Assembly: GCA_022113835.1 (NCBI GenBank) | Contig: JAILWY010000010.1 | Location: forward strand, 5,357,501-5,421,500 | Source of the DNA: Atopsyche davidsoni | Taxonomy: Eukaryota > Arthropoda > Insecta > Trichoptera > Hydrobiosidae | DNA: 64,000 nucleotides | Direction of reading: 5' to 3' | The notes under the pieces: model-generated | The model's input: only the letters and a program-made list of their open reading frames with translations | Databases searched by the model: none | What the model was told of the DNA's origin: nothing | Program-made: the position numbers and the translations under genes | Part shown: piece by piece, positions 23,830-36,000 of the stretch | Position numbering within the stretch: position 1 is the first letter of the stretch | Layout: each line of letters begins with the position of its first letter

Positions 23830-26800
23830 TGAAAGAAAAAAAATATCAAAGACACCTGTTTTTTTGTTGTTAGCGAGTCATTATTTTACATTAATTTACA
23901 GAGGTACGCTCACACTTGCCAATATACATGCATAGTTTATAAATATCCGAAGCTTTTAATAATATTTTAACAGGTGGCTGTGATAAATCTACAGCTGATT
24001 TATTTATTTATTTTTTATGCTTTGTTTACCTTTATGTAGTATTTTTCAAGGCTGTGTATATTATATATTAATGTCTATATTGAAATTGCGCTTTAAGCTA
24101 ATTTTTTTAAATTTGCATAAAAACTTTACATTATAATGAACGATTTTCAAAAACCTGTATTTTTATTTCAAATAATTCTTTTAAAACTTGAATAAGTAGC
24201 AATAAATTTTGTTGCAAAAAAATATAAAATGATAATAATATTTATGAAATTAGCTAGTTAAAAAATATAAACTTCATACAACAAATCTGGAAGATTGCGG
24301 CCTTTTCAAGTGTTTGGTTTAAATACAGTGTTGCAAATTAAATCAGACTTTTGTGGATCATTTAAATTTAACTGTCACATTGTTTTTGTAATACCGTACC
24401 TTAATATAATATTTTTGAAGGTAAACTAAGAATTCACCCTTCGCCGCCCGACGACAAGGGGTCTTCTGGACGAATAAAGTTTATACCAGTTGGTGTACAA
24501 ACACACAAAAGCATTATGATTTGATCAGATCAAATATCTTAATTTTAATTATAATCGGTACATGGTACAATCATAATATTAGCATTATACCGGGTTTAAT
24601 TTATATTCGAAAAATATATAACATTCTTTATATAAAAATTTTGTTTATATATAAAAAAAAAAAAACAAACGTCTTTTAATTGTAATTTTTTTAAATGATA
24701 TACAAATTTCCCGTTTAATTTAAAACACAAATTAAATCTGAATCATTAATTAATTCATGGACCAAAGATCTTTGTCTTTAGTTTCAATTTTCGGTATAAA
24801 CCACAAGACTGAGTCGATTTTAAATAAATGTATAATACAACAAAAAAAACTAAAAGAAATACTAAACTACAACTGCGACATAAAAACACGTTTGTACAAA
24901 TGTATTTTTAGATTTTCATTGTTCTTAGGTGATGTCCTGTATATTGCATCTTCCGAAGTTTCAGTCCAACGATGGAGCCAGCTTTGGGGATTATTTGGAT
25001 GTTTTTTAAATCTCTGAAACGTCGGAAGATTCAGTATATAATACAACGCAATACTTAATACCGAATAAAATCTAATTTTGTGGAATGTATTCTTATTATG
25101 CTGAGTCGTACGCTTAAGTTACTCTGAGAAGTCCTCTACTCTGATGACATTACCTTCTTTTATTTTTTTTGTTTTTGCTAATGTTGCGCCTAAAGAACTT
25201 TACAAGAATAAATAAAATTTGGTTTATGATGTCAATAAACTTCGATTTTTTAAGACGTCTTTTGGTTAGAAACTCAAAACAAAAAGGAAATATATTAGTC
25301 AGTCCATAACGCTGTTTGTACACAGCTATTATGATGAAAACTTCTAAAGCAACCATTGATATCTCTTAAACTAGTATTAAATAAAAACTCGAGCTATGAA
25401 ATCGATAAGCTACGTAAATATACTAATAATATAATATGGTAAGCAAAAATTTCAATGTATTTTAGCATACAATTCAGAATTAAGGGTAAATGTTTTTATA
25501 AATCTGTCCACTGTGTACCAATTCCTAAAATAAACTTGGATAACCATAAAGGTGCGAAATTAAATTTGGACTATAACGCCAATAAACAACTATTTGTTTA
25601 GATCTTTTATGGTCATCGTCTCTAAATATGATGTATTTAAGTTGGTCAGAAGTAGAGTTATATCGATAGAAACAAAAAAATATAAACACATAACAAGTAT
25701 ACATCTATCAAATACTATAAAAAGTGGATCGTGATATCAAACAACTATGATTATCCTTTAAGTTACATGTGTGATCGAAGACAATTCTGAGGATATTTCA
25801 GTTTATCCTCTCAGTAAAGTTTACTCAATACATATAGTTGCGGTGCCAACTTGTTAAACAAATCTGGAGAACTTTTAATGTTTTAAATATAATTATATTA
25901 TATATAAGATAAGCTTCAATTTACATACGCCAATGAGAAAGTGAATAATGTTGTGTGTATTTTAATTTATACTCACAGCATTGGTAAACCAAAAAAAATC
26001 ACCAATCAACTTCTAAAATAAACCTCGAGTACTATAAAAGCAAATTATGATGACTATAAGTCTCGGTCTATTTGAATGAGAAACTGAATAAAGGTGTTTG
26101 AATTAAGTTAGTTTATATAGTAATGGTGAACACCAAAACACACACATCCAAGCGATTTGGGGTGCAAATTTTTGAAACTGGTGCAACAGAGTGACGGAAT
26201 CGAGTTCTAGGGAGCCGGCGAGTGACTCCATGGAGTGTAAACAAACAATCATATTCAATGCTGGCATTCGGCCTAGAGCTTCAAGTGACCGTTTCTATCG
26301 ACAATTAAAGTAACAGGATTTTTGATTCAGTAGTAACTGAGTTAACTGATAAATACAGTGTGAGGTAATAATACAATAACTATGATATTTTGTCAGTAAT
26401 TAAAAAAAAACACAAAAAAGCTGTCCTATCTATAATAATACTAAACAGGTATATATATTAACTGATTTAAAAACGAATAAGGAAATGTGACTTTTGCTTT
26501 GTAAATTTCATTAAAAGTCAGGTTTCGACTACACAAATCGTTTGAATGTTATAAGCGTTTATATTTCTGTTTGTTTAGATTTACATCTTTATTGTACAGT
26601 TATTTTTTCTGAGTTTGGTGTATTTTTCATCTTCTACACAAATAAATGCATAATTAATCAACGAATGAATCAATTAATACTGCACATCTAATCTGACTTT
26701 ATAATGAAATTCACACAACGAGACATGTTATTTCACTTCATTCACCCGCAAACCGATTAATAACAGATATTTAATGCACGAATCAAAAATGCTTTGTTAT

Positions 26801-26880
26801 TTAAATGATGCATTAATTGATACCTTATCTGACTATGATTGACAAGCGTTAGTTTTGTTCACATTGCGGTCACTTTTGCT
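23830..26880. other. AT-rich intergenic or intronic DNA
   Basis: No supported gene. Open frames near 24757 and 25150 have no coding-like composition and no recognisable motifs. Confidence 0.4.
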
Positions 26881-26884
26881 CTAG

Positions 26885-27311
26885 GCCGGGGGATACAGGG
26901 GATGGCGCGCGCGCTAGTCGCGGCGGCACAGGTCACTGAGGGCTTAAAGCCCTGTCCTATACACACGTCGCAGTAAACTTAATTTCGCGTTAATAATAAT
27001 TTTTGCGTTAAAAATAAAAAAAAATGAATTGGGCGATAGTGCGATTGTGGAGGTTGTGTCGCGACGCGTGCTTTAGGCTGCGGTCACAGATCACTCGCGG
27101 GTCGGTCGGCCTGACGGCGGCGCGGCGGGCTACCTGGCGCTGTTGTACCTCCGCGGCGGTATCGCGTCCATCTGCCGGTGCCGGCGATCTGCAGCTCTGA
27201 TAAAGCGGCCGGGCTGGGGGGGCGCCGCCGCCTGCGAGGCCGGCCGACCCGCCTCCGGGGGCTCGCCGCGCCTCCTGCCGGCTCCTAGCCGACCGGCTCC
27301 GCAGCGAACGT
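26885..27311. promoter_or_regulatory. CpG-rich block, possible promoter region
   Basis: Dense CG dinucleotides (GGCGCGCGCGC near 26902, then 27055-27310) stand out from the surrounding AT-rich DNA. A short plus-strand ORF of 58 codons (27024-27200, MNWAIVRLWRLCRDA...) and a 90-codon minus ORF (27130-27402) both occupy it. The latter contains the MDAIPPRRYNSA start and the AG|GTAGCC donor. Either could be chance in GC-rich DNA. It may hold the start of nocturnin transcripts. Confidence 0.35.
27134..27171 (-). CDS. possible farthest-upstream first exon of nocturnin in a CpG-rich block
   Basis: Inside a CpG-rich block a minus-strand ATG at 27171 (MDAIPPRRYNSA) reaches a CAG|GTAGCC donor after 12 codons and leaves phase 2, matching the constant exon at 4525. 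The donor is only fair beyond position +3, and the ATG context is unremarkable. The block could be the main transcription start region of the gene or an unrelated promoter. Confidence 0.22.
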
Positions 27312-27443
27312 CAGTGGTCCCCAACCCGACGCCCGCGGCCACCGTGGCGCCCGCGTATTCCTTTAAAAAAAAAAGAAATGGTGCCCGCCGCCCGACCGGC
27401 ATTCTAAAATGTGCTTTGGGTGCAAAAAGGTTGGGGACCCCTG
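27312..27443. mobile_element. hAT-like MITE
   Basis: The ends are CAGTGGTCCCCAACC and GGTTGGGGACCCCTG, 14 of 15 positions inverted. The CAG...CTG termini and GGTCCCCAACC are characteristic of several hAT families. The flanks GCGAACGT and CGCTACGT agree only in their last four bases, so the target duplication is diverged or absent. It is non-coding. Confidence 0.65.
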
Positions 27444-27554
27444 CGCTACGTTATTATTAAACCCATGCAACACGGGGACAATAGTATCGAGCCTAAAACC
27501 GTAGATATTTTAAGGCATAAAAACAAACAAGAAAATTTATTCGTTGACATAATA

Positions 27555-27626
27555 GATTCGTTGGCATAATTGGTAATGCACCGGCCATGTTAGCATGGGG
27601 ATGTAAGTTCGAATCCCACACAAATC
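27555..27626 (+). tRNA. tRNA-Thr(TGT)-like gene, probably a pseudogene
   Basis: The 72 bases fit the exact cloverleaf geometry. The acceptor stem GATTCGT/ACAAATC pairs 6 of 7, and the D stem GCAT/ATGC pairs 4 of 4 around AATTGGTA. The anticodon loop CATGTTA gives anticodon TGT, and the T loop is TTCGAAT. The A box (TGGCATAATTGG) and B box (GTTCGAATCCC) are good, and a T5 Pol III terminator follows at 27636-27640. Damage is visible: the anticodon and T stems pair only 3 of 5, and position 33 is A instead of T. It is most likely a decayed tRNA copy or SINE head. Confidence 0.55.
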
Positions 27627-28320
27627 ACGATGATATTTTTCTAAGAGTTTCTTTAATCAATTTTCAATATTTGAAAAAATGTACTTAATCATTATCAACC
27701 AATCAAACCTGTGTAGGCAATATAAACAAAAAAAGTCAAATTCTTTATTTTTCATTTGGTATATTTATTAAGGCAGTTGCTCCCAGCCTTTTACAGCAGT
27801 CCATTACCTGGCGAAATCGTGTCATTTAATTAATTTAATTGTCACTTGATTTTTTTACAGAGTATTGAAAAAACTATAAATTATATTTATCTATTTTTTA
27901 TTATTTAATTTACGTCCATTTTCAGGGTAAAATAAAATCTTGAATATGTTGAAAAGTTGGATAAAATGACGACTTTTCAAAACCAAAGTGTGTTAAAGAT
28001 TTTTTTTTTTTTAATTTTTAAATTAATAAGACGCACATGGTTTATATTTAATCTTTTAATTCCAATTAAAAAAAAGACTTTTAAATGTTTAGGATTCTTG
28101 GAAAATGTACCGGACGAATCTCCAAATTCCTACACTTCAATCGGAAAAACACTTATTTATCATATTAATAGTAAATTTATAAGAAATAAAAATATATTGT
28201 GTTCGGAAGAAGAGACGTATCAAACTTTTTGCATTTAAATATTTTTGATTGGTGCAGTCGATTTTTCGCAAAATGGACTAGAAAATGATCAAAAAAACTC
28301 GATTATGGGACCTAGACCCC

Positions 28321-28494
28321 TAAGGGTTAGGCAAGGAGGTGTATCCCCACGGGAGGTGGGGACAACCGTGGGGGTATCTGCTCGTCAGGAGCAAGTATAA
28401 ATTACACATTGAAGAAATAAAATTTAAGTATCGTTTAAAAATAAGGGTGTAACCGTTATTTCAAATCATCTATACCTCCCTGCCTAACCCTGTA
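28321..28494. mobile_element. MITE with TA target and nested hairpin
   Basis: The terminal inverted repeats AGGGTTAGGCAAGGAGGTGT (28323 on) and TATACCTCCCTGCCTAACCC (to 28491) agree at 19 of 21 positions, and TA flanks both sides as in Tc1/mariner-type elements. Just inside the left end, TATCCCCACGG and CCGTGGGGGTA form a second strong hairpin. It is non-coding. Confidence 0.65.
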
Positions 28495-28511
28495 TAATAG
28501 TGTAACATCTC

Positions 28512-28980
28512 CTGTCTCCTGATTCTGCGCGTAGGTTGTGTAACTTAGGTGACATGGTAGCGTACATGTATTTCTTTATTTACATCATTGTGTTACACCT
28601 TTTTGTGCACGAGTTAATAAATATAACTAGATGACAAAGATAAAATAAGAGGTTACAATAATCACCTGTAGATTTGTTTATTGAGTACAACAAAAGAAGA
28701 GCACGTATCGTTATGACGACATTCAATAAACATACTCCATGTTTGCAATATATAAATTCACTCAGCTTACCGTGTTGTTTAGTCTGTAATATTTTATTTT
28801 AAATGCTTATCTTTGCTATCCGATTCTTAGTTATTTATTCATCAGCTCATGAGGAAAAAGGGTTTTCACACATACTTTTCCTACATAACTTAATAACGAA
28901 GTTAAAGAAATACATGTACGCTACCGCTTAAGCCACACATTGTAAGCCCCACAGCCTGCGCGCAGAATCAGACACCATGA
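28512..28980. mobile_element. inverted-repeat element, about 470 bp
   Basis: The left arm (CTGATTCTGCGCG, then GGTAGCGTACATGTATTTCT) is inverted at 28903-28975 (AGAAATACATGTACGCTACC, CGCGCAGAATCAG). The right arm has about 11 extra bases. The interior is AT-rich and non-coding. A related fragment lies at 16354-16422. Confidence 0.65.
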
Positions 28981-28984
28981 ATCA

Positions 28985-30451
28985 CACACCAAGCTACAAC
29001 CTTAGCCATAAGAACGATTGTAAATTTATCAAATAAAAAAATAAAATATCTAGAAATTTAATTTTTTTAAAACTTTTCCTTTGTATATGAAACTGCAGTG
29101 TAGAAAGCCTTGAAGAAATAAAGAAGAAGATATTAAAACTTACATAATATAATAAAAGAGTTTACTCGAATATTTTTAGTTTATTTTAATAATGGTCACT
29201 CACCGTCATATTCGAGGAACATTAAACTGATTAAATAACAAAGAATCTACTTATCTCTCGCTGTTACAGTCATAATAAAAAAAATCCGTAATAAAATGTT
29301 CGAAGTTAATTTTGAGAAAAAAACATCGTAGTTTGCTTTTGGCTTTATAGTTTCACAGCTTTTAAATATATCATCTTAGGGACTTGTTATAAAACCCAAA
29401 CAAAGAGACACTGAAAAAAATATTTAAAAATAATAAGGTTTATATGTGGTCCAAGTGTTTCCCAGTTCCCCTTTCAGGTGATAGCATGACATTTGAGATG
29501 CCATCGTGAATAAGAGATATCATTTATCATCATCAGATGCCGTCAGTTTGCTAAAGAAGGAATCTCTGATGATGGGAGTAACACGAAGAAAAGGGCCATC
29601 GTCTTCTCTACCAAAGATTCCAATAAGACAAGTATTTTTTTCATATAAATAAATATAACTTCATAAATGTTGTATTGTAAATGCTGCATACTACAGTTAT
29701 TCAGCAATAATGCTGCTCTTAAATTATACTTACAAAATGTATTGATTTATTTTCAAGCTTTATAAATCTATTTCTTTAGTAAAAGGAAATATTTTTTCGT
29801 GTTTACTTGTCTCTTCAGTGATATACCTGTTTTATTTTGCATTTAGTCAACGGGTTTAAAATTTGGTGCAAGCCACTTGCATGATGTTAATGTATATTCA
29901 TAATAGAATTACGCAGAGAGCAGAAAAACTGGGGAAAATTATGAGAATGCCGTTATAAAAAGACTAGGTTTTATAATAAAGTTTTTCATATAACCAAAAA
30001 AAATATTCCATCGGACACGTGTTAACATCGAGCATGAAAATATACATAATCTGTCAAATACACATTGAATTTGTATTATTAATGGAGAAACACATCATAA
30101 GTTGATCATGATTTTGTTAATCATTATAGAGGTAGTATCGATTTATACAAATTACAAGCAAACGTTTGACAATTCTTCACAAGGAGAAAGAGCTGCCATT
30201 GATCCCTTAATATATTATCAAAACCAATTAATTTTTGTTTAAATTAGAGTAGCTGTTGGGTTCTATTCCGCTATTCCAGCTATTCAGCATAAATATAAGA
30301 GTTTATTTCCGACAAAAATAAGAGACATGAACATATTTTGATTTACACTTCCCGTCACATTCAGAGATGGTCAGATAAATGGTTTAAGTAAATCGTGGTT
30401 TAATTGCTCTGATGCGTAGTTTATGGCTTAAAAGGTATATCTTACTGACAG
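28985..30451. other. AT-rich DNA, nothing recognised
   Basis: No gene, RNA or clear repeat is visible in this stretch. Confidence 0.4.
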
Positions 30452-30459
30452 ATGTACAC

Positions 30460-33058
30460 TAGGGTGTCCCTTATATGACCAAAAAATTTTTTTTTTCAAA
30501 TTTCGAAATGGGTACCCTCTACTTTTTTTAGTAATGCTATAAGAGTCTTAAATATAAAATTTCATCTTTCTAGCATAATTGCAACCAGTGCCGACCGAGC
30601 TTCAAAGTTTAGTAAAAAACGTGTTTTGTCTTGATATTTCGGTCTGGTATAAAATCATTATAAATGCAATAAATTAAGTAAATAATAGTAAAAATTCAAT
30701 TAGATGAACATTAATCTTTAATCAAAAACATAAAGTAATAACAATCAGCCAGGGTAACTTTTTTTTAGAGTTGTTTTTTTACAGTCCGGATACAATTTTC
30801 TATGTTCCTGGACACAGCGCAGCAAGAACTGTTTTTGTTCTTCTTCAGCCGTGATAAGTCCGTTAAAATCTTGCATCATTTTAACAGCCCTTTCAGCAGT
30901 ATCATTCACAACTCTCAAATAACTTATTTTTCTTTTAGCTTCCAGAAAAGCAGCATTATTATTCCAGGAAGATACATCTTCCTTTAGAAAACTGTCGTCG
31001 ATCTGCAGTCGTGATAAAAATTGTTTGCTCTTTTCCGATACGAAATTATCCAGTGTTTTGCCTGGAAAAAAAAGGAAAATAAGATAAATAACAAATAAAT
31101 CTACAACAATTTAAATATATCACAAAAAGTCAATTAAACTTACCAAACAACCTTTGGGGCAGTTCTTCCTTTGACGGGTCATAGCGTTTGCTAAAATCTG
31201 AGGTTTTGTCCCGGTTGAAGTTGGCAATCATTTTCTTTTTAGTTTGGTTATCAACTTCATCATCAAACAGTGATAGAATAACTGTCTCTTCACATAAATA
31301 CCACAAGTGATGGCTAAACTTGCTTATAGAAGCATTAGAAATTGTTGCGTCAACTTTTTCGTACTCTTTTAACATCTTCAAGAAGCGCAAATCTTGGTTA
31401 GGTGCTTTGATCGCCACTGTACATTCGAGCCAAGGTTTAACATACAACACCACGACAAATAAGCAAACATCTTGTAGAGCCTTTTTGTCCTTCGCAGTTA
31501 TTCTGCATTGTGACTGAAGTGAACATATTTTTAAAGAATAGATCGCTCTCGCCATCCAGCGAGCCTGATGCATTGCTCCGGGGGGCCTTAGTTTTAATTT
31601 TTCCTCTGTGTCTCCTCCCAAAAATATTACGCACAGTTCGACCAATTCGCGGTAGTCATCTCTTACATAACCTTTGTCTAATTCTGCCTTATAAAATATT
31701 AACAAAGCTTGAATGTCTGTCTCGGCAACACGTTGTTTTACGAAATTAAGAGATGGTTCAATGTTACTAGCGTCGATGTTTTTCCAATTTTCTCTGAACT
31801 TTTTAAACATTGGAATATCTGGGCTACTAGTAATTTGCTTAATTTTGCTTTCAAAGACAGCTTTTAGGACCAATTCATAAACATGATGACGACAGGCGAA
31901 AAGCAGCAATTCTCTTCCTAAAATTTGCTCCAAAATAGCACAAGCTCCATTGAAACGGCCAGTATTGGAAGCTGTTGTGTCGCAGCACATTATTTGTACT
32001 TTATCGTGAAGGTTCTAGTCAAAGAGAGCTGTTGAGACAGCCTTAGCTTGATGTTTTCCAGAAGAATGTTCTAGTTTCGGCACTGCAAGAAGCTGTTCCT
32101 TATCGTCAAACGAAGCAATAACTGGCAAGCGTTCTTCTTTAGAACTTCGTACATCTAACCCGGGTAATAGTTTTCCATCCCAATGGACTGTGACTACGTC
32201 GGGTACATTACTTCCAAAGAAGTCAGATTTTATTGCTTCTGCCCTTGATTTTCTAGTTTCAGCAGCTAGTGGTTATCTTTGTCTTACAACCCTTTCCTCT
32301 TCTTCCAATCGTCGTTGTTTAGATCTATCTTCTTTTTCCGACAATTTTTTATCAACACCACCTAAGCATCCTGGTCGATCTGGCTCTGTCTGTTTCATTA
32401 AAAATAATTTATCTTACTCTATTTTCATTCTCTCAAAAGCATCAGCATGTGCAATATCAAACAAATTATCAAGATCAATTTTGAAATTGTTCTCACGGCT
32501 CTTGAACGTAACCTGAGTTTTCTTACAATTTTTTTTGCAACTCTCTCCAAACATGATATAAATCAACAAGTTTCTTCACGCAGTTAGGATATGCCCTTGT
32601 TGGAATTCTTGCTTTTTCCCAATATATGATGCACTCCCTAATCACAAGATTTGCACTTTCACTAACAATCAGTTTAACCTCGCGAATATTGTAAAATAGG
32701 ACCGAGGGAATTTGTCGATTAGATGGTAATTTTGCACCATTTATTTGATATCTAGGCAAACCGATAAGGAAATTATTTTGTTTATCACTCCGTAATTCCA
32801 CCGACATGTTAACGCACTAAACAATGGAGCACTACTAATCTCAAAAATCAAATATGAAATGACAAATAAAACATGCAGTTACAAGTCACAGCGCAGTACT
32901 TACGCAACTTGTATGGACAAGTTAAAATCGCAAGTCGGCACGGGTTACCGTTTATAAATCGAACTAATATTTTTTTCTAGACAATATAGGATTATTACTA
33001 AACTTTTAAGAAGGTACGCGTAAAAAAATATTGAACTTGAATTTTAAGGGACACCCTA
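30460..33058. mobile_element. hAT-like DNA transposon, nearly complete
   Basis: Terminal inverted repeats of 14 bp (TAGGGTGTCCCTTA and TAAGGGACACCCTA) bound 2.6 kb and are flanked by an identical 8-bp duplication, ATGTACAC (30452-30459 and 33059-33066). An 8-bp duplication is the hAT signature, though P elements share it. Inside is one minus-strand transposase gene with an intron. Perfect target duplications suggest fairly recent insertion, but the transposase has stop codons, so this copy is not autonomous. Confidence 0.9.
30745..32807 (-). pseudogene. hAT-like transposase, one intron, three stops and one frameshift
   Basis: Translation starts at ATG 32807 (MSVELRSDKQNNF). After about 94 codons the frame shifts in an A-run near 32525-32535. 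The next section (NNFKIDLDNLF ... VTVHWDGKLLPG) contains three in-frame stops, then an intact 282-codon part starts at 31990 (MCCDTTASNTGRFNGACAIL). Motifs fit an RNase H-like hAT transposase: the Asp in CCDTTASNTG, CRHHVYELVL resembling the hAT CxxH block, and GAMHQARWMA resembling the hAT R-W block. Exon 1 ends TTTG|GTAAGT at 31144; exon 2 starts after TTTCCAG at 31061, in phase, and encodes NDTAERAVKMMQDFNG and a stop at 30745. The family resembles multicopy uncharacterised proteins of other insects. Classification is by motif resemblance and target duplication, not by search. Confidence 0.78.
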
Positions 33059-33066
33059 ATGTACAC

Positions 33067-36000
33067 CCATAAAATAGTTAGAGGAATATATGAAGTCTAT
33101 AATGCTAATAAATTACAATTTATATCTGAAATATTAAACAAGTCTAGGTAAAATGGTGAGAGATATTTTAAAGATATTTATGCAGTGGTAATATTAAACG
33201 TAATATTAACCGAAGCTGATTTTTTTGTAAAATCTTCAATTAATAAATGCCAAGATATTTTTCAGATTCGCTAAATATTTTACTTAAGTTGAATGTCCAA
33301 CAATTTTAGTTTTATGTTTTATATATATATATTTATATATGTATTTTACTATTAGTTTTCAGGTTGTTTGGCGATATATAATTGACATATTTTCTTGGAT
33401 GTTTAGCCGTGTCTCGTCAGGCATTTCAACTACGTTATTAGAACTATTTTCAAATAAATCTTTTATGTTATGAAATTTTTTAACATTATTTAATATATAA
33501 ATTGCTTTTACTTGTTTCATGAGTGTCAAGTCGCTTCGTGAAGCAGTTTTTATTACGCGTGGATGTTTATTTAAAATCTCGGCTTGGCAAGTTACATAGC
33601 AACAAAAGAATGTTTAAAAAAGCAAGTCATATGATATAACATATATAAAAATAATTACGCTTGGTGAATATAAATAATTTCTTATGTGTACGTTGTTGAA
33701 TTTTTTTCCGTTAAAGTTTAAACAAATAAGATAGGCCGCAGCATTCAAGATCGCGGTGGTAGCTTATTAATTATTTATTCTGCAAATTTCTAAACAAAAA
33801 ATAAAGCATTGTTAAAGGTTTAGTGAGTAGTTAATAATCTCCAGAGATTTCATATTTCTCATAAAGATTTTAAAGTTTCATAGTAGTTTATTATTTTATC
33901 ATTACAGATACATATACAGATAAAATTTAAGCACCGTACACATGTTGCGACACGACCGACAACATAACGGTAGCGAATGACGTTTTCTTTCGCGTTGCAT
34001 ATTTAGTTTAAACTATTAAAAAGCCACCCAAAATAAGAGAATGCCGTTAGTTCATTACCATTCAGCTGTCATATTTGATTTGAAAAAATCTACACAAGAT
34101 AAATTTAGATGAACGCAAAAAAATCACGAACATATCCACGCGATTACCACTTGGGTGAGAGAATGGTGAAAATTTTAAACCATAAATCGTGTGAACTAGG
34201 AAACAAATATTTTTAAATAAAATTACAATGTAAAAAATAAATTAATTAAATAGTTAACATGCCGTGCTATATCTTTTTATTATTAATGTTTGAACAGTTT
34301 AAAAATAATACGATATTTTCATGCGAGCAATGTTCACCCTTGGCGTGCGAGCAAAAATCTCGATGTATTTCATTATTTTATTAAATATATTTAAATATTT
34401 TTTATATACCCATTTTGCTTAGGTTTTGAGCCATTGATATTTATGAATGACTATTGACGAGGTAGTATGCCTGTGAAATTATTGGTTAATATTGAATTAA
34501 GGTTCAGGAGTTGCTCTGGTAATAAGGTGCTTGAAAGAGTGTAATCCTCATTAATTTGTTATTCACTTTGACCTTTATGTGATTTCAAACCCGAATTAAC
34601 TATTTGATACTTTGTTTAAGCTGATTATTATAATCAATCAATTGATTATGAATATCAATAATAATTAAAGGATAATTATTTGGAATATACTGTTTCAATT
34701 TATTTAATTTGCACTACGTTGCATGTCTATGAACTAGATAAACTATGACAATGACGTCAGAGGTAACTATTGCTAATGTTGTGTTAAATTCGTAATTGCA
34801 AACGCGTCTGGTGAATCATTCCACAGAAATACTTGTGTATGAGATATCTGAGGCATTGGGTAAAAATTTCCACTAATTAATCTTCACCGGAGTCCCTCTA
34901 GAAATTCTCAAAAGAGTTGAGAAGTTTCTAAAACCAATAAATTAATTGAGCAATATCGATAGCTAACATTTTTGGTTTGAAATAAGCCGTTCATTTAGTT
35001 AGGTATAACTAAATTATAATATTATTCACTAATCACAAAGATTTACTAGTTATTTATTATATTGAAAATATTTATTTTAAGTCATGTAAAAAACTAGAAA
35101 TACATACGCAATTATTTGACCTTCAAATATCATTAAATTTTCCACGAATCCTCAATAAAGATTTAATCGTCTGTCGCAAATATACTTTATTTTGTATACT
35201 AAAGAATTAATATTTTTATTAAAATTTTCAGGATTTTACTTTTCCTACGTTGATGTACTAGGTATGTTTCAAAATTGTTATTTTCAATACGTAGAAAAAT
35301 ATACAACTACTTGAAAATCCTACATTACATATGAAAGTTCGGAGATTGACATTTTAAAATGAGCCTTTTCCTGATGTTGCGGCACTTTAACGTCTCCTTA
35401 GTGTCCTTACCTTTTATTTCTAGAAGTACATCTAGACCAGTGACATCAAGACTTTCGGATCTCTGTAACTACATTCACAGTGTCCACGATTTGCCTTCAC
35501 TTTTAGACACTCGTCAGCACTCATAGAGGAGTGTTTCTCTATTTTATATCTGAGAATATACGAGGATATCACTTGTTAGCATACAAAATTATCGAATTGA
35601 CTAAGTGTATGAAAAATATTTGAATAACACCAGCTACGTGTTATCAGTCACGTTTGCGACACCTCACAAGTAACATTAAAATATTACAAAATACTAAAAC
35701 ATTTTTTTAACATAGTTTACGCATATTAACATATATGTTTGTGTTGTGTGGCTGTGGTTTACAAATGTCCATCGTGTGGTTTTTATTGTGATATTGGGTA
35801 CGATTTTTTTCATCGGTGCAATAAATGACTGAAAATCTGAGTCCAAAAATTAAAACAATAATTTTTGACTGAATATTAATTTAATTTTAGGTTTTCTCGA
35901 TATAAAGTGGAAATTTTTAATAACATTTTGTGACTAAATATGTGTAAATAAGATTTTGCATTTCGCTACATCGAGGTTTGATATTTGGGTTCAAAAATAA

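Noticed and set aside
27957..28238. Plus-strand ORF of 93 codons
   Set aside because: Composition is that of AT-rich noncoding DNA (poly-F/K/I runs) and no domain is visible.
30000..30025. CACGTG E-boxes away from genes (also near 12.8, 21.0, 30.0, 36.5 and 43.4 kb)
   Set aside because: A few CACGTG sites are expected by chance in 64 kb, so only those near gene starts are mentioned.
32190..32516. Plus-strand ORF of 108 codons
   Set aside because: It is the shadow of the hAT-like transposase on the other strand.
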